A DNA stretch of 44,776 nucleotides from an uncultured Mycoplasmatota bacterium (GTDB taxonomy: Bacteria; Bacillota_I; Bacilli_A; RF39; UBA660), in the NCBI GenBank assembly GCA_947643405.1, contig CANRVY010000012.1:1-44776 (forward strand). Reading direction: 5' to 3'. The notes under the pieces are model-generated. The model ran no database searches, was not told where the DNA came from, and saw nothing but the letters and a program-made list of their open reading frames with translations. The position numbers and the translations under genes are program-made. Below are positions 24,253 through 32,059 of the stretch, piece by piece. Within the stretch, counting starts at the first letter, position 1. Each line of letters opens with the position of its first letter.

Positions 24253-25980
24253 TTATACACAAGGATGCGGACAATCAATACAATCATATAGCATTTTTTT
24301 CTGCAACACCTTAATTTTTCCTCTTTCATTTAAAAACACTGGTTTCTCTGATCCTTTTATAAGTCTTACAACACTTCCATCGAAACCCATTCTCATTAAA
24401 TGACTTCTTACAATTTGAAATCCTTTCTCTGTCATTATATGAACTGGAATTTTTATTCCTACCTGGGCAATCGCGTTTGGTTCTACAAATTCTTTTACAT
24501 TTTTTGAAGCACAAGTCCATATAACATCCGCATTTTCTCCCATAATTTTAGCTGTTTTAGAGTCTATTCCTGTAGAGCATAATCCAAATTTATAAATTGT
24601 AATCCCATCAGTTTCTAATCTTTTTAAAGCTTCATGAAGAATATTATCATTGGCAGCTACTGAAACAGCTATTTTTTTATATCCAAGACGAATTGCTTTT
24701 TTTACTCCTTCTAATTGATTGATTGTTGCAGTATAAGGATAAAATGGTATAATTCCTGATTTTTTTGCTGTCTCTATAATTTCTTTAGAAGGACTCGTAT
24801 AAAATAACCCAGTCATTCTTTTTACAGCTCCTTGAGTATTAGAATCATTTGTTGTAATAATTGTTCCTAAATTATTAGAAACAATCACTGCTGCATCTAT
24901 TATTCCGTCTTGAAATGCTGATGACATAGTTTCCGATGCCCCAAATAAAACATTTGCTTCACAGGAATTAAGTGGTCTACTAGTATCAAAGTATCCTCCT
25001 TTTATTACAACTTCATCAATTAAATGACACATCATTTTAGTCTGTATCTCTTGATCCTCTATTTGCAACGTTGCTAACAATCTTTCAGCTACTTCACCAC
25101 CTACTTCCTTTAATAGTTTTATCATTAATGGGCAATATTGAATTGGTATTGGAGTTGCTTTTAATGCTTTCAACTTTCCTGATTCTTTTCCTAATAAAAT
25201 GTAACTTCCAAACATTCTAGTAATATGCATTTCATGTTCACTATAATAATCTCGAATACACTCATTGATATAAGTGATTAGGTTGGTATCAGGATATTGC
25301 ATATAGACTCTTAAATCCTCATCTTGCTTTACTCCATATATTTTAGTTTCTTCTTTTCCCTTTAATTTTTGCTTCATATATTCTAATAATCCTGCATTCT
25401 GAATTTGATTCCAATTTTGATCTATAGAAAAATAAGTTTCCAAATGAAGATTTTTTAAAGGAAGTGAATAACAATATATTTCTCCTATTTCTGAATAAAA
25501 ACAATCTACCTTTCCTTCTCCACTCTGATAAGAATCTCTATTTGGGATTACATATAAATCAAAATTATTAATAGAATCAAACGTTTCACGTTTCCTATAA
25601 AATTCCAATACTTTTTTATGCATAACTTTTTCATAATCTCGAAAATTTTGATATAAATAAAGATTAAATCTTCTAAAATCTTCTGCTGCACTCATACAAG
25701 AAGCCCTATAATTATATCCCATTAATTGATATAAATTTTCTATTGTTCCTAATCTTGAATCATAGGAAGGAATAACTGTATGAAACTCTATATCCTCGTT
25801 CATTAATTTTTCGTTCTTATATCCTAAACGTTTATATACTTCATATGCGGATGGGCCAAAGCCAAATTGCATAAAATCAATTTTTTGAGCTTCTTCAATA
25901 TTTTCTACAAATTCTCCCTTTTCATTTACATATCCATATTTTGTTTTTAAAACATATACTAGTCCAGCATGACTTGCCAT
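24253..25980 (-). CDS. DUF2099-like protein (methanogenesis marker 8 type) with long N-terminal extension
   Basis: 575 residues from the ATG at 25980, preceded by AGGAGGAATTAAA. The C-terminal half resembles DUF2099: IIDAAVIVSNNLGTIITTN, QGAVKRMTGLFYTSPSKEII, GVKKAIRLGYKKIAVSVA, YKFGLCSTGIDSKTAKIM, ADVIWTCASKNVKEF, IPVHIMTEKGFQIVRSHL. These follow the (C/V)DGAGTVIT-QG-GRMSGL-TSPI-IDQxxGVxxA-AVTVA pattern I recall for that family. The N-terminal half (about 1-320) is not recognised. The protein ends in CIDCPHPC with three Cys that could bind metal, plus CSTG and CASK Cys in the core. Divergent from a LysR-type gene 111 bases away, its likely regulator. The biochemical role of the family is unknown. 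Confidence 0.65.
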   Translation of the reverse strand: MASHAGLVYVLKTKYGYVNEKGEFVENIEEAQKIDFMQFGFGPSAYEVYKRLGYKNEKLMNEDIEFHTVIPSYDSRLGTIENLYQLMGYNYRASCMSAAEDFRRFNLYLYQNFRDYEKVMHKKVLEFYRKRETFDSINNFDLYVIPNRDSYQSGEGKVDCFYSEIGEIYCYSLPLKNLHLETYFSIDQNWNQIQNAGLLEYMKQKLKGKEETKIYGVKQDEDLRVYMQYPDTNLITYINECIRDYYSEHEMHITRMFGSYILLGKESGKLKALKATPIPIQYCPLMIKLLKEVGGEVAERLLATLQIEDQEIQTKMMCHLIDEVVIKGGYFDTSRPLNSCEANVLFGASETMSSAFQDGIIDAAVIVSNNLGTIITTNDSNTQGAVKRMTGLFYTSPSKEIIETAKKSGIIPFYPYTATINQLEGVKKAIRLGYKKIAVSVAANDNILHEALKRLETDGITIYKFGLCSTGIDSKTAKIMGENADVIWTCASKNVKEFVEPNAIAQVGIKIPVHIMTEKGFQIVRSHLMRMGFDGSVVRLIKGSEKPVFLNERGKIKVLQKKMLYDCIDCPHPCV

Positions 25981-26091
25981 TTTAATTCCTCCTCTACAAA
26001 GAAATGCATCTCTTTCTAATTGCATTATACCTCATTCCATGATATAAATATAATATATATTTTTTATGTTTAATATAAAGGAGATTTATAT

Positions 26092-26985
26092 ATGAATATT
26101 AACTATGAAAGCTATAAAATATTTTATACAGTTGCGATTAATGAGAGTATTTCTGCCGCTGCCAATGAATTATTAATTTCGCAACCAGCTGTTTCTTTTC
26201 AAATCAAATCATTAGAAGAACAAATAGGAATTGCTCTATTTGTTAGAACCAAAAAAGGTGTCATATTAACAGAAGAAGGAAAAGTATTGTTTGATTATGT
26301 AAAAAAAGGAATAGAAAGTTTTTCAAATGGGGAAAACACATTAACCAATTTAAGGAATTTAGATAGAGGAAATATTAGAATTGGAGCTAGTACAACAGTT
26401 AGTAGACATGTATTGATGCCTTATCTAGAAATATTTCATGAAAAATATCCAAATATCGATATTGAGATTGTAAATACATTAACAGAAACTTTATTAAAAG
26501 AATTGAGAAATGGAAACTTAGATATTTTGATATTAAATTTGCCTATTGCTTTTGATTATAAAGATTTGAATGTGTTACCAGTTATGAAAGTACAAGACAT
26601 TTTTGTAGGAAATAAAAGATATTATGATTTGACAAGAGGAAAAGTAAAATTAGAAGAACTTCAAAACTTTCCACTGTTATTTCAGAAAAATCCATCCAAT
26701 ACAAGAAAATTTTTAGATAAATTTCTAAATACAAACCATGTTCTTTTGAGACCAAAAACAGAAATTGTTAGTTATAATCTAATTATGGATTTTATAAAAA
26801 GTGGATTTGGAATTGGTTATGCTACAAAAGAATTCATCAAAGAGGATTTAAACAAAACGCTTTTTGAAATTAAAGTCATTCCTACTATACCAAAAAGGGA
26901 CATTGGAATTGTAACATTAAACAATAGAATTCCGAATTATAGTGTAAAGAAACTAATTGATTTGATAAAAAAGAAGCCGAGTTAA
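26092..26985 (+). CDS. LysR-family transcriptional regulator
   Basis: 297 residues. The N-terminal winged helix-turn-helix (about 3-62) has the family signature FYTVAINESISAAANELLISQPAVSFQIKSLEEQIGIALFVRTKKGVILTEEG. A linker helix and a periplasmic-binding-like effector domain follow (GNIRIGASTTVSRHVLMPYLEIFHEKYPNI...). It has AAAGGAG as its ribosome site. It faces the DUF2099-like gene back to back, the classical LysR arrangement, so that gene and itself are the expected targets. The effector is unknown. Its stop codon overlaps that of the HAD gene. Confidence 0.93.
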   Translation: MNINYESYKIFYTVAINESISAAANELLISQPAVSFQIKSLEEQIGIALFVRTKKGVILTEEGKVLFDYVKKGIESFSNGENTLTNLRNLDRGNIRIGASTTVSRHVLMPYLEIFHEKYPNIDIEIVNTLTETLLKELRNGNLDILILNLPIAFDYKDLNVLPVMKVQDIFVGNKRYYDLTRGKVKLEELQNFPLLFQKNPSNTRKFLDKFLNTNHVLLRPKTEIVSYNLIMDFIKSGFGIGYATKEFIKEDLNKTLFEIKVIPTIPKRDIGIVTLNNRIPNYSVKKLIDLIKKKPS

Positions 26986-26994
26986 TCGGCTTTT
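26974..26994. terminator. bidirectional terminator containing both stop codons of two convergent genes
   Basis: AAGCCGA-GTTAA-TCGGCTT: a perfect 7-bp stem. The four bases TTAA at 26982-26985 supply TAA to both converging genes and sit in the loop. TTTT follows on the plus strand and CTTTTTT on the minus strand. Confidence 0.85.
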
Positions 26995-27785
26995 CCTATC
27001 ATATCTTCTAAATAGTGAATGACACCATCATGATGATTGTCTAAAGGCGTAACATCTTGTGCTACTTCTTTTACTTCAGGAAGAGCATTTGCTAATGCAA
27101 CTCCAAATCCACAATTTTGAATCATATCAATATCATTTCGTCCATCCCCAAACGCAATAATTTCATCATTTGAAATACCAAGAAAATTCGCTAAATTTTT
27201 AATCGCATTATACTTAGAACATCCTTTGGCAGTCATTTCGATCCATTTATTATCTTTAAATGAATCTTGCATAATTAAAATCTCTAATCCCGGAAAATCT
27301 TTCACAAGCTTTGGATATAGATCTAATACTTGTTCATTTGTATTCATAGCAATTGAAATATGAGAAATCTCCAAATCTTTTTTTAAGAGTTCTTCTTTTT
27401 CTGTTACAGTTTTTACAAAACTACTATTTTCTGATTCTGTTTTTGAGTATTTATAAATCATATTTTTATCACAAATATCTATAAAGCGACAGTTAGAATT
27501 ATAATAGTTAAAAATGTTTTCTACACATTCTTTTGAAATTAAATTCTGAAAAATTGGCTCTCCTGTCCTTTTATATATACAGGCTCCAGTATCAGAAATC
27601 AAATAATCAGCAAACAAAGCACCATCTGTTGCATCTAATATAGAAGTATAAATTCTTCCTGTTGCTATTACAATGATATATCCTTCCTTTTTTAAATTTA
27701 TTAAATACTGTTTTGTTTGTTCAGATGGTTTTCTGGTTTTATTTAAAAGAGTTCCATCTAAGTCTGTTACTATCATTTTAAACAT
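26982..27785 (-). CDS. HAD-superfamily phosphatase, Cof type (IIB)
   Basis: 267 residues from the ATG at 27785, eight bases after AGGAAG. Motif I is IVTDLDGTLLNK (nucleophile Asp), motif II ATGR, a Lys in the KCSKYNAIKN region is motif III and IIAFGDGRNDIDMI is motif IV. The C2B cap lies between. Such enzymes dephosphorylate sugar phosphates or flavin and pyridoxal phosphates; the exact substrate cannot be read from sequence. TATAAT lies about 40 bases upstream. Confidence 0.9.
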   Translation of the reverse strand: MFKMIVTDLDGTLLNKTRKPSEQTKQYLINLKKEGYIIVIATGRIYTSILDATDGALFADYLISDTGACIYKRTGEPIFQNLISKECVENIFNYYNSNCRFIDICDKNMIYKYSKTESENSSFVKTVTEKEELLKKDLEISHISIAMNTNEQVLDLYPKLVKDFPGLEILIMQDSFKDNKWIEMTAKGCSKYNAIKNLANFLGISNDEIIAFGDGRNDIDMIQNCGFGVALANALPEVKEVAQDVTPLDNHHDGVIHYLEDMIGKAD

Positions 27786-27942
27786 AATACTCACTTCCTA
27801 CTCTAAAAGTATTATATCATTAAACAATCTTTATATAAAGTATTCAAATGGCAATTCAATGTTACTTATATTAAAATTATTTAACATCATATGAAAATAT
27901 GTTATAATAATATAAAATTCAATTTAAGAAAGGTGATATTTT

Positions 27943-28455
27943 ATGGCTATAGAACAACAACAATTTGGAAATCTTATTATAACATCAGACAGTCAAACAA
28001 ATACAGTATTATCTGTTGATACAACTGATGAATATAAAAATAGAAAGCAAAAAGCGAGTTTAGAAATTTTGTCAAAACGAGAAGAATTCAAAAAAAGAGG
28101 TTCCACTGTTATAAAAAAAGAATGGATAGAAGCATGGAAAAATTTTATAGATAATTCGCTAAGAGATCCAGAACAGATTTGGTATAATGGTGTTTCTATT
28201 GAAGCTGCCCTAGAGTGTATGGAAAAACTTAGTCAAGGTTGCTCAGTAAAAGATGCTTATAAAGCAATTGATATACAAGATCCTAATTCTCCATGCGTAT
28301 ATTTTGATATGAGACTATTTGGTTGGCAAAACCAAAATGCTACTAATATTGTGAGTAGTTATCATATACGTGGAAAAGAATTTTGTGATTATAGAAATCG
28401 ATTTGTTAATCAAGAACAAAATCCTAAAATTAAAACATACAGACAAAAAAAATAA
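27943..28455 (+). CDS. small soluble protein of unknown function
   Basis: 170 residues, no signal peptide or membrane segment. A polar N-terminus (MAIEQQQFGNLIITSDSQTN...) leads to a charged helical stretch EYKNRKQKASLEILSKREEFKKRG, then an aromatic-rich part WIEAWKNFIDNSLRDPEQIWYNG, a helical repeat-like ALECMEKLSQGCSVKDAYKAI, and a tail ending in basic residues. I do not recognise the family. Its own promoter has TATAAT at 27903-27908, and AAAGGTG is the ribosome site. It converges on a C39-like peptidase gene, separated by seven bases. Confidence 0.65.
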   Translation: MAIEQQQFGNLIITSDSQTNTVLSVDTTDEYKNRKQKASLEILSKREEFKKRGSTVIKKEWIEAWKNFIDNSLRDPEQIWYNGVSIEAALECMEKLSQGCSVKDAYKAIDIQDPNSPCVYFDMRLFGWQNQNATNIVSSYHIRGKEFCDYRNRFVNQEQNPKIKTYRQKK

Positions 28456-28482
28456 TTTTTATTTAAATTATTTTTTTTCGAA
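28440..28482. terminator. shared bidirectional terminator of convergent genes
   Basis: AAAATAATTT...AAATTATTTT arms flanked by A-runs and T-runs lie exactly over the two stop codons (28455 and 28463), so each strand ends in a U-run. Confidence 0.6.
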
Positions 28483-29068
28483 TCATTAAAAAATCAAAAT
28501 TATCTTTATAAATATCTTTCATAATTTGCTCATATGTAAAAGTCACATCAATCTGGTTATCTCCATTATTACATGGATTTGCAACATAAAATTCATTATT
28601 TTTTCTATTAATACTAGTAACAGTAATATAATGACCTCTTTGTGAAAAAATGTTTTCTTGTGGTCCCACATTTACAATTGCCATATATCCATTTTTTATC
28701 ATATCAATTACTTTCTGTTTCATCCATTCTGGATGGTCATAATTGATTTTGATAATTTTATATTCTATATTCATTCCTTCTTCAATCAGTTTATTTAAGC
28801 AGTAAATAATAGACATTCCATTAACTCCATCATGATAATTATTTGATAAAAATCCAAACTCATTATACAACATTCTTTTTGATATTGACACTGGATCTTC
28901 ATGATATCCAAAGCTCGCTAAAATTGTAGCTAATGAAGTAGGTCCACAGCCATTTTCTTTAATGCTCCAATCACCTGGTAAAAGTTCTGTATACTCATAT
29001 TGTTTAAATCGAATAGTCAAACGTCTTCCATCTAAATTTTGTTCAATTATATCATATTTTTTTATCAT
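28463..29068 (-). CDS. C39-like papain-fold cysteine peptidase
   Basis: 201 residues. NGCGPTSLATILASFGY carries the Cys nucleophile (Cys 41) with its usual following Gly-Pro-(T/A)-S. GHYITVTSI gives His 146, and FYVANPCNNGD gives the third residue (Asn 164 in the Asp/Asn position). This is the peptidase C39-like/BtrH pattern. There is no signal peptide, ABC domain or membrane segment, so it acts inside the cell unless exported another way. Its ATG overlaps the stop of a 32-codon ORF (ATGA), implying coupling. The substrate is unknown. Confidence 0.8.
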   Translation of the reverse strand: MIKKYDIIEQNLDGRRLTIRFKQYEYTELLPGDWSIKENGCGPTSLATILASFGYHEDPVSISKRMLYNEFGFLSNNYHDGVNGMSIIYCLNKLIEEGMNIEYKIIKINYDHPEWMKQKVIDMIKNGYMAIVNVGPQENIFSQRGHYITVTSINRKNNEFYVANPCNNGDNQIDVTFTYEQIMKDIYKDNFDFLMIRKKII

Positions 29069-29242
29069 TCATTAAAATTTCCCTTCCAAAATATTTGTTT
29101 TATATATCCACTTTTTTTGCATTCTATAATTAGACTGTAATATTCTTCCATCCTATCAATCATAACTTTTCACAATTATAATTTCATCATTACTGCATCT
29201 ATTCCAAACAAGTTTAATGATGATTTCTAATTGCTCATACAT
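29065..29242 (-). CDS. one or two tiny ORFs coupled to the C39-like peptidase (possible frameshifted gene)
   Basis: 29156-29242 encodes 28 residues beginning MYEQLEIIIKLVWNR and ending IIIVKSYD. It overlaps an ORF at 29065-29163 of 32 residues, MIDRMEEYYSL...WKGNFNE, whose TGA overlaps the ATG of the peptidase gene (ATGA). Ribosome sites are poor. Either these are two overlapping micro-ORFs, or one protein of about 58 residues with a single frameshift. The composition looks coding rather than random AT-rich DNA. No family is recognised. Confidence 0.35.
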
Positions 29243-29341
29243 CTCAAATCAAAGCAGCTCACATCCCTTTATTTTTTTATAAAATAGACTTATAAATTTT
29301 AAAAACAATTATCTGCTTTGCATACTACTTTATGATTTCTG

Positions 29342-29887
29342 TTATCTATAACTAGCAACAGTACATTTTCCACTTTCATTGTTAAAAGTTGCGCCTAATT
29401 TTTGACCTGTTTTATCTACCCATGTATAACTACGTGAACCTTTTGATATACTTGTTAATGTTCCTTCTCCACCAACTTTTTCAACAAGTTCTTCATAAGT
29501 AAACGAACCATTATTTAAATCCTTTTGTAAATCACTTGATGATGGCAGTTTTATCTTATCATTTTTTAAGCTTTCTTTATCAATAGTTGCCTGAATTGTA
29601 ATATTATCATTACCAGAAGTTTTGAAACTTATCCAATTTTTAGAATCAAATTTCCAAATTGGATCACTTCCAATCATAGCATCTATAGTCGATTCAAAAC
29701 CTATAATATCATTAATTTCTTCTACAGTGTTTGTAACTTCAATTTTTTTCATGCATTCTTCTACAGAACAATTCGCTTTGACTTTTTCTTCTTCTTGTTC
29801 ATTTAATTTTTCCTTAGAACATCCTGTAACAAAACAAAGCACACATAAAACCGACATAAATCCTAACATTAAATTTTTTAATTTCAT
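29342..29887 (-). CDS. secreted lipoprotein with two BLIP/BamE-like repeats
   Basis: 181 residues. The signal peptide MKLKNLMLGFMSVLCVLCFVTG|C has a lipobox ending at Cys 23. After an acidic linker, two similar units follow: VEEINDIIGFEST...WKFDSKNWISFKTSGNDNITIQATID and YEELVEKVGGEGTLTS...YTWVDKTGQKLGATFNNESGK. The second matches the 'GGxG ... Y.W ... G....F.NGK' pattern of DUF3862/BLIP-like and SmpA/BamE-type domains, small protein-binding folds on the cell surface. The first is a degenerate copy. It stands alone between the peptidase and tmRNA. Ribosome site GAGGAAAA. Confidence 0.75.
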   Translation of the reverse strand: MKLKNLMLGFMSVLCVLCFVTGCSKEKLNEQEEEKVKANCSVEECMKKIEVTNTVEEINDIIGFESTIDAMIGSDPIWKFDSKNWISFKTSGNDNITIQATIDKESLKNDKIKLPSSSDLQKDLNNGSFTYEELVEKVGGEGTLTSISKGSRSYTWVDKTGQKLGATFNNESGKCTVASYR

Positions 29888-29933
29888 TTTTTTTTCCTCT
29901 TTCTAAATTTCAAGAAAATTATATTACTTTTTT

Positions 29934-30002
29934 TCAATACATTTTTTCTAATATATCTCCTGTTGATTCTCCACTTTCATTTAAAGCTTCTAATAATTCC
30001 AT
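29934..30002 (-). pseudogene. stub of a Nudix-hydrolase-like gene
   Basis: The 22-codon frame MELLEALNESGESTGDILEKMY has the look of the first strand-turn of MutT/Nudix proteins of the YfcD type (LD..DE.G..TG.). It stops at TGA and no Nudix box follows. GAGGAG lies about 12 bases upstream. The length is too short for certainty. Confidence 0.35.
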
Positions 30003-30022
30003 ATAAACTATTTCTCCTCAAA

Positions 30023-30055
30023 TTAGCATAATGATTCATCATGTCATTATGCTAA
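30023..30055. repeat. perfect 12-bp inverted repeat
   Basis: TTAGCATAATGA / TCATTATGCTAA around a 9-base loop lies between the tmRNA terminator and the Nudix-like stub. The transcribed minus strand lacks a T-run of terminator quality right after it (ATTTGAGG). It could be an operator for the lost gene. Confidence 0.6.
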
Positions 30056-30100
30056 ATCAACAAAGTTCAATTTAAATTATAACACAATTCTAAGCATTAT

Positions 30101-30141
30101 AAAACTCGGACTTTTAAAAATAATGAAAAAAGTTCGAGTTT
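30101..30141 (-). terminator. tmRNA terminator hairpin
   Basis: AAACTCGAACTTTT pairs with AAAAGTCCGAGTTT (one mismatch), and TTAT follows. It starts about ten bases after the tmRNA 3' end. Confidence 0.7.
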
Positions 30142-30151
30142 GATATCATTC

Positions 30152-30523
30152 TGGTGGAGATGAGGAGAATTGAACTCCTGTCCAAAATATTCTCACAGAA
30201 AAGTTCTACAAGTTTAGTTAGTTCAAATATGTCCTAATATTAGATAGGAACTAACAACCCTAATATTAGTAATCCTAATAAATTCATCTTAGTTTTTAGG
30301 AGAAACTAAAATATATCCCACTCACTCGAGCCCTTTTAAATTCCCGTGGGAAAGAAATAAAAAAGAGCTGTATTTGCTTAAATCCTATTAAGCGAAAGTT
30401 GGAGCGAAAGCCCCACTAAATACATTATTTGATTTTTTTCCGTTTAATTTACGTTTGTACGTAACGTGTACCTCCGACTTGCCCTTTAAAGCCTAAATAT
30501 CCTGTCGAAACCTGGACATCCCC
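30152..30523 (-). ncRNA. ssrA: transfer-messenger RNA
   Basis: 372 nt. The 5' GGGGATG pairs with CATCTCC before the encoded 3' ACCA, and the 3' T-arm is GGAGTTCAATTCTCC. The 5' part has the signature GTTTCGACAGG and the conserved AAGTCGG. The tag frame ends ...GAFAPTFA followed by TAA TAG (30385-30390); reading back to a likely resume region gives about GKKSNNVFSGAFAPTFA (30388-30441), the exact resume codon being uncertain. Pseudoknot stems follow. Together with SmpB, encoded just upstream, it rescues stalled ribosomes and tags the nascent chain. The tag does not end in the usual ALAA. Confidence 0.95.
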
Positions 30524-30532
30524 ATGTAATAA

Positions 30533-30561
30533 ATTATAGCATAATAAAGTAAAATGTACAA
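30533..30561 (-). promoter_or_regulatory. tmRNA promoter
   Basis: TTGTAC (30556-30561), 17 bases, TATAAT (30533-30538) on the minus strand, about ten bases before the mature 5' end. The -35 touches the smpB stop codon at 30562. Confidence 0.8.
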
Positions 30562-31002
30562 CTACTTATATTTCATAGCCTTATCCATTTCTCGTTTCAT
30601 ATCACGCTCTTTCATTGCTTCTCTTTTATCATACAACTTTTTACCTTTTCCTACTCCAAGCAAAATCTTTGCATAATTTCCTTTTATATAAACTTTTAAT
30701 GGGACTAGTGTAAATCCTTCCAAACGTATTTTATCATTTAACTTTAATATTTCTTTTTTATGAAGCAATAACTTCCTAGATCTCGTTTCACTATGATTAA
30801 AGATATTCCCATGAACATACTCACTAATATGCATATTTACCAAAAAAACTTCTCCGTTACGAACAATGGCATAACTATCTTTTAAGTTTGCCTTTCCAGC
30901 TCTTAAAGATTTAATTTCTGTTCCAGTAAGTACAATTCCAGTTTCAATAGTTTCTATAATGTCATAATCAAATTTTGCTTTTCTATTTTGAATTTCTATC
31001 AT
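30562..31002 (-). CDS. smpB: SsrA-binding protein SmpB
   Basis: 146 residues. [46 protein letters not shown] and the C-terminal basic tail [24 protein letters not shown] are all diagnostic; the tail occupies the empty mRNA channel. It delivers tmRNA to stalled ribosomes. Ribosome site AGAGGTG. It lies directly before ssrA and 64 bases after a J-protein gene, with rnr beyond that, the usual rnr-smpB-ssrA set with one inserted gene. Confidence 0.97.
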   Translation of the reverse strand: MIEIQNRKAKFDYDIIETIETGIVLTGTEIKSLRAGKANLKDSYAIVRNGEVFLVNMHISEYVHGNIFNHSETRSRKLLLHKKEILKLNDKIRLEGFTLVPLKVYIKGNYAKILLGVGKGKKLYDKREAMKERDMKREMDKAMKYK

Positions 31003-31066
31003 AGTTTCACCTCTAATCTGTTTTAATCATATCACGTTCTCATTATTTTGTCTATGAAAAAGAATA

Positions 31067-32059
31067 TCAAGCTGATACTCTACTTCTTTCCCCATAACTA
31101 CTTGTATAATCTGATGTTTGTGCTTGATATCCTAGTTTTACTGCTATTGCATCAAGTTTTCTTTGCACAGCTTCTAGTTTACCTTTTATTTCTTGCACTC
31201 TTGAATTATTTTCGACAGCTGCTTTTTCTGCTTTCTGATAAGCGGCTAAATCCATTTCAATCTTTACTCTTTTTGATTCATATTGCTCTCTCAGCAAATT
31301 ATATTTTGCATTTACTTTATCTTCTTCTTGTTGCTGTTCTTGTAGCAATCTCTGCCTTTTTTTATCTGTCATAAATCGTTTATTTAATTTAAAAAAATAA
31401 TTTTGTCTTATTCCTTGAAGTTCCATATTTCTTTTTGATTCAGATGAAGACATCCTAGAGACAATATTTCTAGAATCAATTCCTAGTTGTATCTCATTTG
31501 TAGAACTTTGTTTCATATATTCAATACGCACATCTTGCTCTGCCATTCTTAAATCTCTTCCTAGTTTCTCTTTTTCAGACTTTAATTTCCAATAATCTTG
31601 CCTTAAATTCTGATTTGGATCTGGTGTAACACTTCCCCAAAAAGAGAAACCACTTTGAAAAATATTTTTAAAAAGATCATTAAACTGTTCTTCAAATACC
31701 TTTTCAGCACTTTTCTTAGCGTCAGCTCTCCTAACTACTTCCTCAGGATCGCCCCAAACAAATTCTGTAGCAGTTGTATATTGCTTTTGTACTGGTTCTT
31801 CATAGATAACTCGTGATGTTCCTCTTTGTTGCACTAATGTCCTATCATAATCTGTGCGCTTTCCCTTACTTAATTTCCCATATGCTCCATTATACTCTCT
31901 TACTAATTTTTCACATTTTTCTCTTTCTTCCTCTGTCAAATCTTTTAAAGATGTCGCATCACTATGAACATTTCTTATTAAAGTATGATATTGTTTTTTG
32001 ATTTCTTCATCTGTCGCAGTTGGACTTACTCCTAATATTTCATACGCTGTCTTTTCCAT
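31067..32059 (-). CDS. J-domain protein with degenerate HPD motif and a coiled-coil tail
   Basis: 330 residues. The J domain occupies about 1-75: TAYEILGVSPTATDEEIKKQYHTLIRN, then H32-S33-D34 where J proteins have His-Pro-Asp, then YNGAYGKLSKGKRTDYD. HPD is needed to stimulate DnaK ATPase, so HSD suggests an altered or lost DnaK function. There is no Gly/Phe or zinc region. From about residue 150 the protein is charged and heptad-rich (KLKSEKEKLGRDLRMAEQDVR..., RQRLLQEQQQEEDKV..., VQEIKGKLEAVQRKLDAIAVKLG), a long coiled coil. It overlaps the end of rnr by 20 bases, so it is coupled to an exoribonuclease and sits before smpB. A link to RNA or ribosome quality control is inferred only from position. 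Confidence 0.8.
   Translation of the reverse strand: MEKTAYEILGVSPTATDEEIKKQYHTLIRNVHSDATSLKDLTEEEREKCEKLVREYNGAYGKLSKGKRTDYDRTLVQQRGTSRVIYEEPVQKQYTTATEFVWGDPEEVVRRADAKKSAEKVFEEQFNDLFKNIFQSGFSFWGSVTPDPNQNLRQDYWKLKSEKEKLGRDLRMAEQDVRIEYMKQSSTNEIQLGIDSRNIVSRMSSSESKRNMELQGIRQNYFFKLNKRFMTDKKRQRLLQEQQQEEDKVNAKYNLLREQYESKRVKIEMDLAAYQKAEKAAVENNSRVQEIKGKLEAVQRKLDAIAVKLGYQAQTSDYTSSYGERSRVSA

Noticed and set aside
30155-30200. A tRNA gene, suggested by GGAGTTCAATTCTCC and CCA
   Set aside because: It is the tRNA-like 3' end of tmRNA; the 5' partner lies 350 bases away with the tmRNA signature.
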